DNA from: CAZEAN01 sp964510225 | GTDB taxonomy: Bacteria > Planctomycetota > Planctomycetia > Isosphaerales > Isosphaeraceae | Assembly (NCBI GenBank): GCA_964510225.1 | Contig: CAZEAN010000072.1 | Coordinates: forward strand, 1-29,944 | Direction: 5' to 3' | DNA: 29,944 nt | In this document: one piece after another, positions 1 to 9,180 of the stretch | Layout of the letters: each line of letters starts with the position of its first letter | Numbering within the stretch: position 1 is the stretch's first letter | The notes under the pieces: model-generated | Told to the model about the DNA's origin: nothing | The model's database searches: none | Seen by the model: the letters and a program-made list of their open reading frames with translations, nothing else | Program-made: the position numbers and the translations under genes

Positions 1-1192
1 GGTCGTAGTGATCGAATGAGGTCGAGGCCGGGCGACGGAATCGGTTGGGCCGGATCTTTGAGTCGAGCAAGTGCTCGAGTGTAGGAACCGACCCATTGTG
101 GAGGTAGGGAGCGGTTGCCCAGATTCCTTCGAGGGGAGGTGCCTGATACCCAACCATCTCGTCATCGACCGGGTACTTAGCACCAAACCAAGATCGGTTG
201 TAGTGATCGGTGATCAACTCTGAAGGTGCCTGTGCTCGTGTAGGATCTGTACCGATGATCTCCAGCGGAACAATCTCATTAGGGTAGAAAGAGTCTTCCC
301 CATAAGTGCCGTGGCATTGAGCGCAGTTGGCTTCGAAGACGGTCTGACCTTCGCTCGCAAGTGCCGAATCGATAGAGAAGGGATACTGGGGTGCGTCGAG
401 GCTCAATAAGTATGCTCGAATGTCACTGAACTCGTCTTCGAGATCTTCGAACTGTTCCCGACTGAGTTCGCCCATCATGAACTGCATGATCGATCGAACC
501 GACTGCGCATCAGTCCGACCGTCGTAATACATTGTGTCCTTATATTTGAGGAGCCACCAGGCAGGAACGTCGGTTTCGGGGAACTTGGTACGGTGCGGGA
601 GGGGGATCAATCGCCTCGAAAGGTCCGGAGTTCGGAAACTTAGGAGCTGGACGGCCATCTGGCCGGCATTGACCGTTCCTTTCGCAGTATTGACCGTAAA
701 TCCTGTAAAAATTAGAGGGCGTCCGTCCGCGCGGAAGAGATCTCGATAGAGACCAATCATATCGAGTTGTGTGTTGCCGAGTCCGACGTAGCTTGTTTCG
801 CCGATCGAACCGCCGTGGCAGAGCAAGCAGTCGACCTGGAGACCCGTCGTCAGGGTTTCGCCCTCGATGCTCTCAAGTGGTGAGGCCAGGCGGAGACCCA
901 TCGGTAAATTGTCGTTTGGATAGGGTGCGGAGTGAAGACCGTAGCGCTGTCGAAAACGCTTCAAGAATTCGGAAGGTGATTCCTCAGGATCTGGCGCTCC
1001 TGCTTCCCAAAACTCGGACGTTTGGTTGATGGTTTCTAATCCCCAGACCGGAGAGAGAAAACTCCGAGTGAGCAACGCGTCTCGACCGCGTTCGACTGCC
1101 TCCGGATCTGGACTCCCAACTTGTTTGGCGCTGGCGTTGGCACCCAACACCAACAGAGAGAGCCCCACTGAAATGAATCCTGAAACGGACAT
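1..1192 (-). CDS. Diheme c-type cytochrome, RoxA/cytochrome c peroxidase-like (3' end outside window)
   Basis: The minus-strand frame stays open from an ATG at 1192 to the left edge, so 397 codons are seen and the C-terminus is missing. The N-terminus is a signal peptide (hydrophobic run, probable cleavage after ANASA near residue 22), which places it in the periplasm. Two heme-binding motifs are visible: CLLCH at residues 122-126 and CAQCH at 290-294. Near the end is the segment GIWATAPYLHNGSVPTLEHL, typical of the diheme cytochrome family that includes RoxA-like rubber oxygenases and cytochrome c peroxidase-like proteins. A GGAG lies about 10 nt before the ATG. The role is probably periplasmic electron transfer or oxidation of an unknown substrate; the family is clear, the substrate is not. 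No partner gene is visible, because the next gene (HlyD-like) is divergent. Confidence 0.85.
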   Translation of the reverse strand, partial: MSVSGFISVGLSLLVLGANASAKQVGSPDPEAVERGRDALLTRSFLSPVWGLETINQTSEFWEAGAPDPEESPSEFLKRFRQRYGLHSAPYPNDNLPMGLRLASPLESIEGETLTTGLQVDCLLCHGGSIGETSYVGLGNTQLDMIGLYRDLFRADGRPLIFTGFTVNTAKGTVNAGQMAVQLLSFRTPDLSRRLIPLPHRTKFPETDVPAWWLLKYKDTMYYDGRTDAQSVRSIMQFMMGELSREQFEDLEDEFSDIRAYLLSLDAPQYPFSIDSALASEGQTVFEANCAQCHGTYGEDSFYPNEIVPLEIIGTDPTRAQAPSELITDHYNRSWFGAKYPVDDEMVGYQAPPLEGIWATAPYLHNGSVPTLEHLLDSKIRPNRFRRPASTSFDHYD

Positions 1193-1565
1193 AAGTCTCA
1201 ATCTCCAACGATGCAACCAGATGAACCTCAAAAATAATGAGGAGGTCTCGACTTCTGACCTATAACAGATTTGTAGTCGACGACTGCCAACCGGAAAGCA
1301 GTCGCTAATCCAAACGTGAGATGGCGGGGTTGTTGTTGTTGAGCGATTGTTTTACAATTACCATGTTCAGCAGGAATTAATGGGTTAACAAACATGGATT
1401 CTGTTGGACGACATTAGTCAACAGTCGCCTCTCAAAATTACACCGAGAGGTCGGACTCAATCTCTTGCCTTCCGCATCCATTCCACTCCGGTAACGAACT
1501 ACCAGAGTGCCTGCCTGCCGGATCAGCATTCCTCCCCCCTGCTTGTTGTTGGAGTCTGTCGAGTC
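1193..1565. other. Divergent intergenic region (373 bp)
   Basis: This separates the divergent cytochrome and HlyD-like genes. It holds the candidate promoter at 1330-1358 and probably a leader of about 200 nt for the HlyD-like gene. The HlyD frame stays open upstream to a TTG at 1404, but those 54 codons (rich in Ser, Pro and Gln) do not look like an adaptor N-terminus. I treat them as untranslated, though a start at TTG 1404 cannot be excluded. Confidence 0.5.
1330..1358 (+). promoter_or_regulatory. Candidate sigma70-type promoter for the HlyD-like gene
   Basis: TTGTTG (1330-1335) is followed after exactly 17 nt by TACAAT (1353-1358). The -10 matches the consensus at 5 of 6 positions and the -35 at 3 of 6. 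It lies upstream of the only plus-strand gene nearby. The call rests on the match alone. Confidence 0.45.
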
Positions 1566-3077
1566 ATGACTGAGCTTAGGAATCGTCGCAGAATTCTATC
1601 CACTTGGCTTCTTCTCAGCCTGATCACCATCAGCGGTGTAGGAATCACCGCCGCACTGATACCGTCGGAAGTCTGGTCGGATGATTCCAAATCTTTCATG
1701 GCTCAGCTTCCCCAAGCGACGGTGGAACGGACCGACTTTGCGGTCGCGGTTGTTTCCTCGGGTGAATTTGACAGTGCTGAAAATACACTAATCGAGTGCC
1801 TGATCGAGCGGGTCGGTGAACGATCTGCGGGTGGTCAACGAATTTCGACCAGCGGTTATTCCGTCATCATCGATATTGCACCTGAAGGGAAAATCGTCAA
1901 AAAAGATGAAGTCATCTGCAGGATCGATGGTTCTGACTATGAAGAAATGATTTACCAAAAGCGGATTGAAAACGATCAGGCCAGAGCACAATTGAAACGC
2001 GCTGAATTAGATTTAGAATCAGCTCGGATTGAGTTGACCGAATACGTCGACGGTACTTTGAAACAACAATATCAACAGTATGAAAGTCGAATTGCTCTCG
2101 CAGAAGCAACAGTGCGTCGTCAAAAAGAGCGTGTCGACTGGGCAGATCAAATGGTGCCCCTCGGATACCTAACAAAGGGACGCTACGACCAAGAACGACA
2201 GCTTTTGATGAGGGATGAGCTTGAGCTTGAGCGAGCTCAGGCCGCCTTCGACAACTTCCAACACTACACCGAGCCGAAGCAGATCCGAACTTTCGAAAAT
2301 CGGATTGCCCAACGCGAATCGAATGTCGCGTATCTGAAGTCCCGTCTCGATCGCAAGGAAGAACGTCTTGACACCTATGAGGAGCAACTCGGGTTCTGCA
2401 CCATTCGGGCACCTCACGATGGCTACTTGATTTACGCTGAAGATGAGGACGATCCAGTCATCGACGTTGGGACTGAAGTCCGCGAACGTATGGATCTCTT
2501 CATTCTTCCAAATCTGGAGAAAATGCTTGTCGAGGTTCAACTCAATGAGACAGTGGTGAAGCGGGTTAAACCGGGTATGGAGGCAATCGTCCGTCCGGTT
2601 ACATTCCCTGGAATGACAGTTAATGGTGTTGTTAAGAAGGTTGAGCCACTTCCGCATCAGTCACGCCGGAGCTGGATGAAGCAAGACGTTCGTCAGTATC
2701 TCGCAGTCATCGAGGTTGAATCGTCATCAGGTTTGATGCCTAAGATGCAAGCCGAAGTCGAGATCATTACCCGAGAACAACCTGACGCCCTCGTTATCCC
2801 TCGAGAAGCGTTGACAGTGGAGGATGGTCACGAAATCTGTTACGTCGTTGCAGATCGTGGTCTAGAACGCCGTGAAGTTCAGACTCGACGAGGTTCGGTT
2901 GATGAACTCGAAGTTATCGATGGTCTCGCCGAGGGGGAGCAGGTGATCTTGAATCCCACTGAATTGGATTCATTCAAGGATTTTGTTATACAGCCATCAC
3001 CAAAGATCGCTTCTCATGAGGGCTTGAATAAGAACGTTAACCAATCCTCAACGAGCCGCGCCGCAATTCTGCATTAA
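1566..3077 (+). CDS. HlyD/RND-type membrane fusion (periplasmic adaptor) protein
   Basis: This is a 503-residue adaptor protein. I chose ATG 1566 because it gives a basic start (RNRRR) followed at once by one membrane anchor (residues about 10-32), and because a GGAG lies 11 nt upstream. Next come the first half of a lipoyl-like domain (about 95-122, with IAPEGKIVKKDEVICRIDG), a long charged coiled coil (about 125-275), the second lipoyl half (IRAPHDGYLIY, about 280-290), and a beta-barrel plus membrane-proximal domain (about 320-475, ending GLAEGEQVILNP). Family members bridge an inner-membrane exporter to the outer envelope. No ABC, RND or TolC-like gene is adjacent, so the partner must be elsewhere. 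The long inter-lipoyl coil suggests an ABC-exporter or MacA-like adaptor rather than a classical AcrA. Confidence 0.85.
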   Translation: MTELRNRRRILSTWLLLSLITISGVGITAALIPSEVWSDDSKSFMAQLPQATVERTDFAVAVVSSGEFDSAENTLIECLIERVGERSAGGQRISTSGYSVIIDIAPEGKIVKKDEVICRIDGSDYEEMIYQKRIENDQARAQLKRAELDLESARIELTEYVDGTLKQQYQQYESRIALAEATVRRQKERVDWADQMVPLGYLTKGRYDQERQLLMRDELELERAQAAFDNFQHYTEPKQIRTFENRIAQRESNVAYLKSRLDRKEERLDTYEEQLGFCTIRAPHDGYLIYAEDEDDPVIDVGTEVRERMDLFILPNLEKMLVEVQLNETVVKRVKPGMEAIVRPVTFPGMTVNGVVKKVEPLPHQSRRSWMKQDVRQYLAVIEVESSSGLMPKMQAEVEIITREQPDALVIPREALTVEDGHEICYVVADRGLERREVQTRRGSVDELEVIDGLAEGEQVILNPTELDSFKDFVIQPSPKIASHEGLNKNVNQSSTSRAAILH

Positions 3078-3089
3078 TCCGTTTGGCTT

Positions 3090-4103
3090 TTATCTTCGGA
3101 CACGCTCGACACCGGCGACCATTGCTTGAGACTTAGCAATTGCCACGTGTCGGGCGGTCTGTGAGAAACCGCAATCCGGTGTCACTGAAACTCGACTGGC
3201 ATCGACGTACTTCAAGATGGTTTGAAGTCGATCGGCGACAAGGTCCGACGGCTCGATCCAAGAGTTTTTCACGTCAACCAGGCCGACAGCGACATGCAAC
3301 GTGTCGGGTAACTCGGCAAGTAGTTCGACCTCTGCCATCTCGCGGCTGGCGAATTCAAAGGCAAGTTGATCAACTTTCGCGCGACCGATGTGTGGGAAAA
3401 GCGGTCGATATGATCGATATCCAACCGCACGTGCACGATAATTTCCAAAACACATATGCATACTGATAAACGCGTCAACCCCCTCGACAGTCTGTTCGAC
3501 GATCTCTAAGAACGTCTCTGGGGAGTCGGGATGGCAGGCAAAACTCGGCTCATCGAGTTGGATGAAATCGACGCCAACTTGGACGAGTGCTTTGAGCTCC
3601 GCATTGACGATTGGGACGAGAGCCTTGGTCACTTCAAGCCGATCCTGATAGATCTCACCGCCTCCGATACAACCAGCGAGCGTAAATGGACCGGGGACTG
3701 GCATTTTGGTAGGGGCGTCGGTCAATGAACGGAACCGTCGATATTCAGCAACCGTTCCTAAGCCCTGGGGTGCTTGCAGGGGCGCAATGCACCGATACTT
3801 GCTCCGTTGGTCATGAGCAGGGGCACCCCAGAGTCGACGGGTGGGTATCGGTTCAATCCCTACCAGGTAATCGTAAAAACCAAGATTGAAGTCGACACGT
3901 TGCATTTCACCGTCAGTGATCCAGTCGAGTCCGGCCCGGAGTTGGTCGGCGATTACCACCTGGACTGCGTCTCGGACCGCTTCTTCACGATCTGCTTCAC
4001 CAAAGCGGTCGGGGTGTTCGGCGATCTCCGCGATTATTGCTTGGTACCAACCGGGGAACGCCCAACTTCCGATTACAGTGGCTGGAATAATCTTGGATTC
4101 CAT
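3090..4103 (-). CDS. Core MetE-like (C-terminal catalytic domain only) methyltransferase
   Basis: The 337-residue product matches the C-terminal catalytic barrel of cobalamin-independent methionine synthase and lacks the N-terminal half of classical MetE (about 750 residues). The start at ATG 4103 begins MESKIIPATVIGSWAFP, the usual TIM-barrel opening, and has GGAG 10 nt upstream; a longer in-frame start at 4199 would overlap the gene upstream. The zinc-site residues are present: His216 and Cys218 (MHMCFGNYRA), Glu250 (AFEFA) and Cys311 (TPDCGFSQTAR). Asp184-Glu185 (QLDEPSF) match the homocysteine-pocket region. It probably methylates homocysteine or a related thiol with an unidentified methyl donor, as in the short core-MetE enzymes. 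The gene follows the M1 peptidase gene after 46 nt on the same strand, so the two may be cotranscribed. Methylcobamide:thiol methyltransferase activity is an alternative. Confidence 0.8.
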   Translation of the reverse strand: MESKIIPATVIGSWAFPGWYQAIIAEIAEHPDRFGEADREEAVRDAVQVVIADQLRAGLDWITDGEMQRVDFNLGFYDYLVGIEPIPTRRLWGAPAHDQRSKYRCIAPLQAPQGLGTVAEYRRFRSLTDAPTKMPVPGPFTLAGCIGGGEIYQDRLEVTKALVPIVNAELKALVQVGVDFIQLDEPSFACHPDSPETFLEIVEQTVEGVDAFISMHMCFGNYRARAVGYRSYRPLFPHIGRAKVDQLAFEFASREMAEVELLAELPDTLHVAVGLVDVKNSWIEPSDLVADRLQTILKYVDASRVSVTPDCGFSQTARHVAIAKSQAMVAGVERVRR

Positions 4104-4149
4104 CGTGCGAAGGCTCCAGGTCGAACGTTCGATAGCGGACAATGAACAA

Positions 4150-6147
4150 TCAGTTGCGGTCGTGCGGTTGGTCCAAAGGAGAGCCGAGTAGTCGGTCAAT
4201 CGATTCGACCGCTATCGGATGATACAACGGCCGCGCCTTCGCGTAGATCGTCCGGGCTCGATCCAGTTCGTTTGCCTTGACCATCGCGTTGTACAACGGC
4301 ATGAGGAATTTCCGGCGACCGACGGTAGTGAGGAAGCGATCAAGTCGCGCGTCCGCTTCACCATAGCCTGTCTGGATGGCAAGTTCGAGCCAACGCGCCG
4401 CAATCTCTGAGTTTGAGACCCCAGTCAGCATCAACTCTTGATCAAGCGTAAACATCCGGGGTACAGGGAGGTCTTCGGGAATGGCATCTAAAAATCGGAG
4501 CCACTCTTGTGTGGACCATGCTTGTGATCCGAGGTCGCTGGCCTTCATTCTCCCGTCGAGCCAGTCTCCCGCAGCACGATCGATTGCGTCTAGTCTGGGA
4601 GAATCGGGCTCCTGAATCTCGGGCAAACCCGGTTCGGCAATCCAATTCTGGAGATAATTCTCCAGGTCGTCGATACCAGGGATTTGACCCTGATTCGCAC
4701 GGACAAATCGATCGAGTTCGCTGAGGAATTGGTCCGTTGTAATGCTCTGGAAGGCGAACTTGTCGAAATAGGCGCGGAGGAAGCGATCAAAGTGAATCCG
4801 TCCGAAACGTTGTTCGAGGTCGCGGAGAAAGAGTGCTCCCTTGTCGTAGGGGACCGCGGTCACGTTGTCATCGGGGTCACGTCCCCAAAGATCGATCCGG
4901 AGTCGTTGATCAGCAGGAGGAATCGATTTTAACGCGTCGGTGAGGCCTGCGGCGGCCAGAACCTCTTCCATCGCAGCACGATCAGCGCCGTAAAGATCCT
5001 CGATGATCCGACGTTCCAAATAGGTAGTGAACCCCTCATTCAGCCAGAAGTCCCGCCAGGTGGCATTCGATACCAGATTTCCAGACCAGGAGTGGGCAAG
5101 CTCGTGGGCAATTAAGGAAACCAGAGATCGATCACCCGCAAGAATCGTGGGTGTGGCGAAGGTCAATCGAGGATTCTCCATCCCACCAAAGGGGAAACTC
5201 GGAGGGAGGACGAGGAGATCGTAGCGTCCCCAACGGTACGGGCCATATCGTTCCTCCGTCGCTTCGATCATCGTCTCGGTATCGGCAAACTCGAACGCAG
5301 CAGGGTCGATGAGGGCGGGTTCGGCATAAATCCCGGTCCGGGGGCCAATCGCCTTGAACTCAAGGTCACCGACCGCAAGTGCAATGAGATAGGACGGAAT
5401 CGGCTCAAGCATCCGAAAGGTTGGAGGGCCGTCTTCCGGTTGGTCGGTCGTCCCAAAGTTACCCTCAGCACTCATCACCGCCTTCAGTCCATCAGGAACA
5501 CTGATGGTCGCCTCATAGGTCAAGCGGACACCCGGGCTATCCTGCAACGGAATCCAGGTCCTGGCATGGATCGCTTGTGATTGAGTGAAGAGAAATGGTG
5601 ATTCACCACCGGTGGTCTGAGAGGGTTGAAGCCACTGCAAGGCTGTTGCGTTCTTTGAAGTCGTGTAAGTGATGACAACTTGCTCGGCCCCTTGGAGTTC
5701 GATGACCAGGGCTTCACCATGGATCGACGTTCCATCCGATCGAGTCCCACTGGGGAATCGTCTGGCTTCAGCCTCGGGTACCCTAGGGATCCCGGTCCAC
5801 CATTCGAGCGCCTCCAACTTTCCCGCCGCCGTTCTACCTTGCACCTTTATGATCAAGAGACCACGGCTGTCGAGCCAGAGATCAGCCGATGGAGGTGCAT
5901 CGGGGGCTCGTTTCAGATTAAGGGTCGCTGTTCCACCGAGGATCTTCTCATCGAAATCCACTGACAGATTGAGCGCGAGATGATGGACCAGGACCTGGTG
6001 CGGGTTCCCCCAAGAATGGACGTCGCCCCGACCATCCGGAATCGAATCTCGCGACGGTACTTCCGGAATCTGACTCCCCTCCACGTCTCTGAGTTGGATG
6101 AGACTTCCGAGAAACCCAACAAGGAAACAAGCGGTTCTTAATTGCAT
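4150..6147 (-). CDS. Secreted M1-family zinc aminopeptidase (LTA4H/PepN-like)
   Basis: The product has 665 residues. ATG 6147 has AGGAG about 5 nt upstream. An N-terminal hydrophobic segment (FLVGFLGSLI) suggests export. The M1 signature is complete: exopeptidase motif GGMEN at residues 321-325, zinc motif HELAH at 348-352, and the third zinc ligand Glu371 in WLNEGF. The order is an N-terminal beta saddle (about 50-260), the catalytic domain (about 270-480) and a helical C-terminal domain like that of leukotriene A4 hydrolase-type members. It should remove N-terminal residues from peptides in the periplasm or outside the cell. The MetE-like gene follows 46 nt downstream. Confidence 0.9.
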   Translation of the reverse strand: MQLRTACFLVGFLGSLIQLRDVEGSQIPEVPSRDSIPDGRGDVHSWGNPHQVLVHHLALNLSVDFDEKILGGTATLNLKRAPDAPPSADLWLDSRGLLIIKVQGRTAAGKLEALEWWTGIPRVPEAEARRFPSGTRSDGTSIHGEALVIELQGAEQVVITYTTSKNATALQWLQPSQTTGGESPFLFTQSQAIHARTWIPLQDSPGVRLTYEATISVPDGLKAVMSAEGNFGTTDQPEDGPPTFRMLEPIPSYLIALAVGDLEFKAIGPRTGIYAEPALIDPAAFEFADTETMIEATEERYGPYRWGRYDLLVLPPSFPFGGMENPRLTFATPTILAGDRSLVSLIAHELAHSWSGNLVSNATWRDFWLNEGFTTYLERRIIEDLYGADRAAMEEVLAAAGLTDALKSIPPADQRLRIDLWGRDPDDNVTAVPYDKGALFLRDLEQRFGRIHFDRFLRAYFDKFAFQSITTDQFLSELDRFVRANQGQIPGIDDLENYLQNWIAEPGLPEIQEPDSPRLDAIDRAAGDWLDGRMKASDLGSQAWSTQEWLRFLDAIPEDLPVPRMFTLDQELMLTGVSNSEIAARWLELAIQTGYGEADARLDRFLTTVGRRKFLMPLYNAMVKANELDRARTIYAKARPLYHPIAVESIDRLLGSPLDQPHDRN

Positions 6148-6303
6148 GGTGACTCCTATGACGCTCCAAGACCGACCCTGGCGGCAAGCTCCCCCATTCC
6201 ATTGAGAACAAATAGAAGCCGAGGTGCAACTATGGAGAGCCTCAGACCCTCAGAGCCTGGCTCGGGAGTCGTTGAATAAAGGCCATTGATCCAGGGAAGC
6301 TGT

Positions 6304-6909
6304 TTATGGGTTGATTTCGACCGCGCTCCAAGTTGAGTCGACCTTCCAATAGTGCCTCCGTCGATGCGGAACCTCGTTGAGGTCGAGATGGTCGACCGTC
6401 GCTGGATAGAGGAGCAGAAGAGCAAACGTCGCGGGAGGTTCTCCTTCTGAAGGAGGAGGTGTCTCAAACTCAATGGGATCAGCGCGCGGGGCACCTGGTT
6501 GAGGCCATCCAAAGAGGAGCCGAGAACCAGGACTTAAGCTCGTCCAGAGGTTCTTGCGAGCCCTCTGGAGTTCAGAATTCGCCTCTTCGGCTGTAATCAA
6601 CGCCAGTTCGCCTCGGATCCTGAATTGAGACCGGGCGGGTGCAATTGACCAACATGCCTCAGCACGGGGATTGATTTGGATTTGGTCAACCTTGGCGCTC
6701 CGACGATCCACCGCAAACTGAATCGGGTCACGACGATCATCCAGGAACCCTCGGAAGACGAGAGTCCGTACAGCGGGCCAACCATCGGTCCCAATCGTTC
6801 CGAGCTGGACCCAACGGGTGGTCACCTGGTTGGGCTCGATGTCGAGTCCCGCTTCAATTGAAGACCGCCAAGGGTTTAAACTCTCTTGCGAAGTAGTGGG
6901 TGTATGCAT
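6304..6909 (-). CDS. Pyridoxamine 5'-phosphate oxidase-like flavoprotein, Alr4036 type
   Basis: This 201-residue protein has the FMN-binding split-barrel fold of the PNPOx superfamily. Visible are WVQLGTIGTDGWPAVRTLVFRG (the conserved first strands), RSAKVDQIQINPRAEACW and RSQFRIRGELALI, and near the C-terminus RRRHYWKVDSTWSAVEINP, which resembles the substrate-binding end of PNPOx. ATG 6907-6909 is preceded by AAGGAAAG, a good ribosome binding site. It is likely a cytoplasmic FMN oxidoreductase. Whether it really oxidises pyridoxamine phosphate is uncertain, because the Alr4036 group is not biochemically well defined. The gene is divergent from the molybdopterin oxidoreductase gene, with about 155 bp between them. 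Confidence 0.8.
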   Translation of the reverse strand: MHTPTTSQESLNPWRSSIEAGLDIEPNQVTTRWVQLGTIGTDGWPAVRTLVFRGFLDDRRDPIQFAVDRRSAKVDQIQINPRAEACWSIAPARSQFRIRGELALITAEEANSELQRARKNLWTSLSPGSRLLFGWPQPGAPRADPIEFETPPPSEGEPPATFALLLLYPATVDHLDLNEVPHRRRHYWKVDSTWSAVEINP

Positions 6910-7064
6910 CTTTCCTTGGTGTTTAACGTTACCAGTTTCGCGATTTCGACAACGCGAACATTACGGGTCCGACCTGAATCCGATTACTATGGTATCGAGA
7001 GAAGGATCGTCCCTCGGATGATCAATCCAGAATCTCAGCCCAAGCCTCTGGAGCGTAAGGATCC

Positions 7065-9176
7065 TTGGCAACCGACGCCCCCCCGAAAGTTCTGAAGAAC
7101 GTCTGCCCTCTCGATTGCCCCGATACCTGCAGCATGGTCGTCACGATCAAGGATGGCCGGGCCGTCGATCTCAGGGGAGACAAGGACCACCCGTTCACGC
7201 GAGGCTTCCTCTGCGGGAAAATGGCTCATTACCTGGAACGGGTCTACAGCGATGATCGGTTGCTTTACCCGATCCGACGGATCGGCCCCAAGGGGCCTGG
7301 TCGTGGGCGTTTCGAACGAATCAGCTGGGACCAGGCGCTCAGGATCATTATCGATCGATTCCGGTCAATCGCTGAGTCGGAGCATGGTCCTCAAGCGATC
7401 CTTCCCTACAGCTATTACGGGACGATGGGGAAGATCCAGGCGGAAAGCCTCGATCGTCGATTCTTCCATCGACTCGGGGCATCCAAGCTAGATCGGACGA
7501 TTTGTTCGACCGCGGGAATGGCTGGCTACACGTACACTCTCGGCCGGGGGAGACTCGGGGCAGACCCGCTGGCGGCCTCCAAATGTCGGCTCCTGATCAA
7601 CTGGGGTTCCAACACCGTTCACACAAATGGACACCTCTGGAGCCGGATGGTCGAGGCAAGAAACCGGCTTGGTGCTCAGATTGTCACCATCGATCCTTAT
7701 CAGAGCCCGACCGCCCGCCGCTCGGACTGGCATCTCCAACCGAGACCCGGCACGGACGGCGCATTAGCACTCGGGATAATGCACGTCATCTGGCGTGACG
7801 AGCTTCAGGACCAAGACTTTCTCGATCGAGGAACGATCGGGGCACCTGAACTCCGAGACCGGGTCTTGAACGACTATGATCCGAAAACAGTCGGAGCGAT
7901 CTGCCACCTCAAGGTTGAGGAGATCGAGTCGCTCGCAAAGACTTATGCAACAACCCACCCCTCGCTGATTCGAGTAAACTACGGACTCCAGCGTCACGGA
8001 GGCGGAGGGATGGCGGTCAGAACGATCACCTGCTTGCCATCGATTGTCGGCGCCTGGCGTCACCATGGAGGCGGTGTTCTACTCTCGACAAGCGGAACAT
8101 ACCAATTAAATGAAGCTCGGATCACCAGGCCCGACCTTGCTCCGGCCGGGACCCGAACAATTAACATGAACCAATTAGCAGAGGCCTTGCACGGTGAGCT
8201 TCCGGGACCGCCGATCGAGGCGCTCTACGTTTACAACTGTAATCCTGCTGCAGTCGCCCCGAATCAGTCCAAGGTTATCAACGGCTTGCTCCGCGACGAT
8301 CTCTTCACGGTCGTTCACGAGCAGTTTCCGACGGACACGGTTGATTACGCCGATCTGGTTCTCCCAGCAACAACTCAACTTGAGCATCAGGACATTCACA
8401 CGTCCTACGGTCATCATTTCGTGATGCATAACCCGGCTTCGATCGCTCCGCCAGGCGAATGTCGATCGAATGCCGAGGTCTTCCGGGCGATGGCCAATCT
8501 CCTTGGGTTCGACCAAAGCCTCTTTCCCGATGATGAAACCCTGATCCGGGAAGTACTTGCGAGCAGCCCGGTGATGGAAGGAATCACTCTCGATCAACTA
8601 AAGCGGGAAGGATCAGTCCGCTTGCGGCTTCCGGAGGAGTATCTTCCTTTTGTCGAAGGGGACTTTCCAACCCCATCGGGAAAATCTGAGCTTTATTCCG
8701 AATCGATGGCCACTGAGCAGTTCGACCCTCTTCCAGTTTTCCGACCTCCTCACGAATCTCCGGAAGGAGCGCCGGAACTGGCTTCGAAGTATCCTCTCCA
8801 ACTCTTGAGTCCACCACGTTCACAGTTCCTGAACTCAACCTTCGCCAATTCCGCGAGGCACTGTCGGAGCGCCGGTGGTCCGACGGTTGAACTCCACCCG
8901 ACCGATGCGGGGTCTCGGGGATTGGTAGACGGTGATTCCGTGGTCGTTTTCAACGATCGTGGCAGGTTTTATGCAATAGTTAAGCTGAGTAATGCAGTAT
9001 CTCTAGGAGTTGCCACGAGCGCCGGGATATACTGGAATAAGTGTGTCGATGGTGGGTCGAATGTAAACGCGACCACGTCAACCGCCCTTTCCGACCTCGG
9101 TGGTGGAGCAACCTTTTTCGACAACCTCGTCGAGATCCGCAAACGGCTGATCGACAATGACCGTGGGGGAGCCTGA
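7065..9176 (+). CDS. Molybdopterin-dependent oxidoreductase (BisC/PhsA-like, COG0243 type)
   Basis: The product has 703 residues. The start is TTG 7065: an in-frame stop at 7056-7058 excludes anything further upstream, and the iron-sulfur motif begins only 13 residues in. AAGGA and GGAG precede the TTG. Four cysteines (C14, C18, C22, C50, spaced Cx3Cx3Cx27C) bind a 4Fe-4S cluster. The molybdopterin domains follow (LINWGSNTVHTNGH, VTIDPYQSPTARRSDWHLQPRPGTDGALALG, VYNCNPAAVAPNQ, EQFPTDTVDYADLVLPATTQLEHQD), and a C-terminal dinucleotide-binding barrel (SPPRSQFLNSTFAN, VVVFNDRGRF). There is no twin-arginine signal, so it is probably cytoplasmic. The substrate is unknown. It leads a plus-strand run; the next gene starts 4 nt after its stop. 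Confidence 0.9.
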   Translation: MATDAPPKVLKNVCPLDCPDTCSMVVTIKDGRAVDLRGDKDHPFTRGFLCGKMAHYLERVYSDDRLLYPIRRIGPKGPGRGRFERISWDQALRIIIDRFRSIAESEHGPQAILPYSYYGTMGKIQAESLDRRFFHRLGASKLDRTICSTAGMAGYTYTLGRGRLGADPLAASKCRLLINWGSNTVHTNGHLWSRMVEARNRLGAQIVTIDPYQSPTARRSDWHLQPRPGTDGALALGIMHVIWRDELQDQDFLDRGTIGAPELRDRVLNDYDPKTVGAICHLKVEEIESLAKTYATTHPSLIRVNYGLQRHGGGGMAVRTITCLPSIVGAWRHHGGGVLLSTSGTYQLNEARITRPDLAPAGTRTINMNQLAEALHGELPGPPIEALYVYNCNPAAVAPNQSKVINGLLRDDLFTVVHEQFPTDTVDYADLVLPATTQLEHQDIHTSYGHHFVMHNPASIAPPGECRSNAEVFRAMANLLGFDQSLFPDDETLIREVLASSPVMEGITLDQLKREGSVRLRLPEEYLPFVEGDFPTPSGKSELYSESMATEQFDPLPVFRPPHESPEGAPELASKYPLQLLSPPRSQFLNSTFANSARHCRSAGGPTVELHPTDAGSRGLVDGDSVVVFNDRGRFYAIVKLSNAVSLGVATSAGIYWNKCVDGGSNVNATTSTALSDLGGGATFFDNLVEIRKRLIDNDRGGA

Positions 9177-9180
9177 GCCG

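Noticed and set aside
1321..1345. GTT-rich run as a possible microsatellite
   Set aside because: Only about four units, too short to call a repeat; it partly forms the candidate -35.
1404..1565. Upstream extension of the HlyD-like protein from TTG 1404
   Set aside because: The added 54 residues do not look like an adaptor N-terminus, whereas ATG 1566 has a GGAG and gives a standard membrane anchor.
1912..2657. Minus-strand open frames of 162-166 codons opposite the HlyD-like gene
   Set aside because: They are antisense shadows; the plus-strand adaptor has clear domains along the whole stretch.
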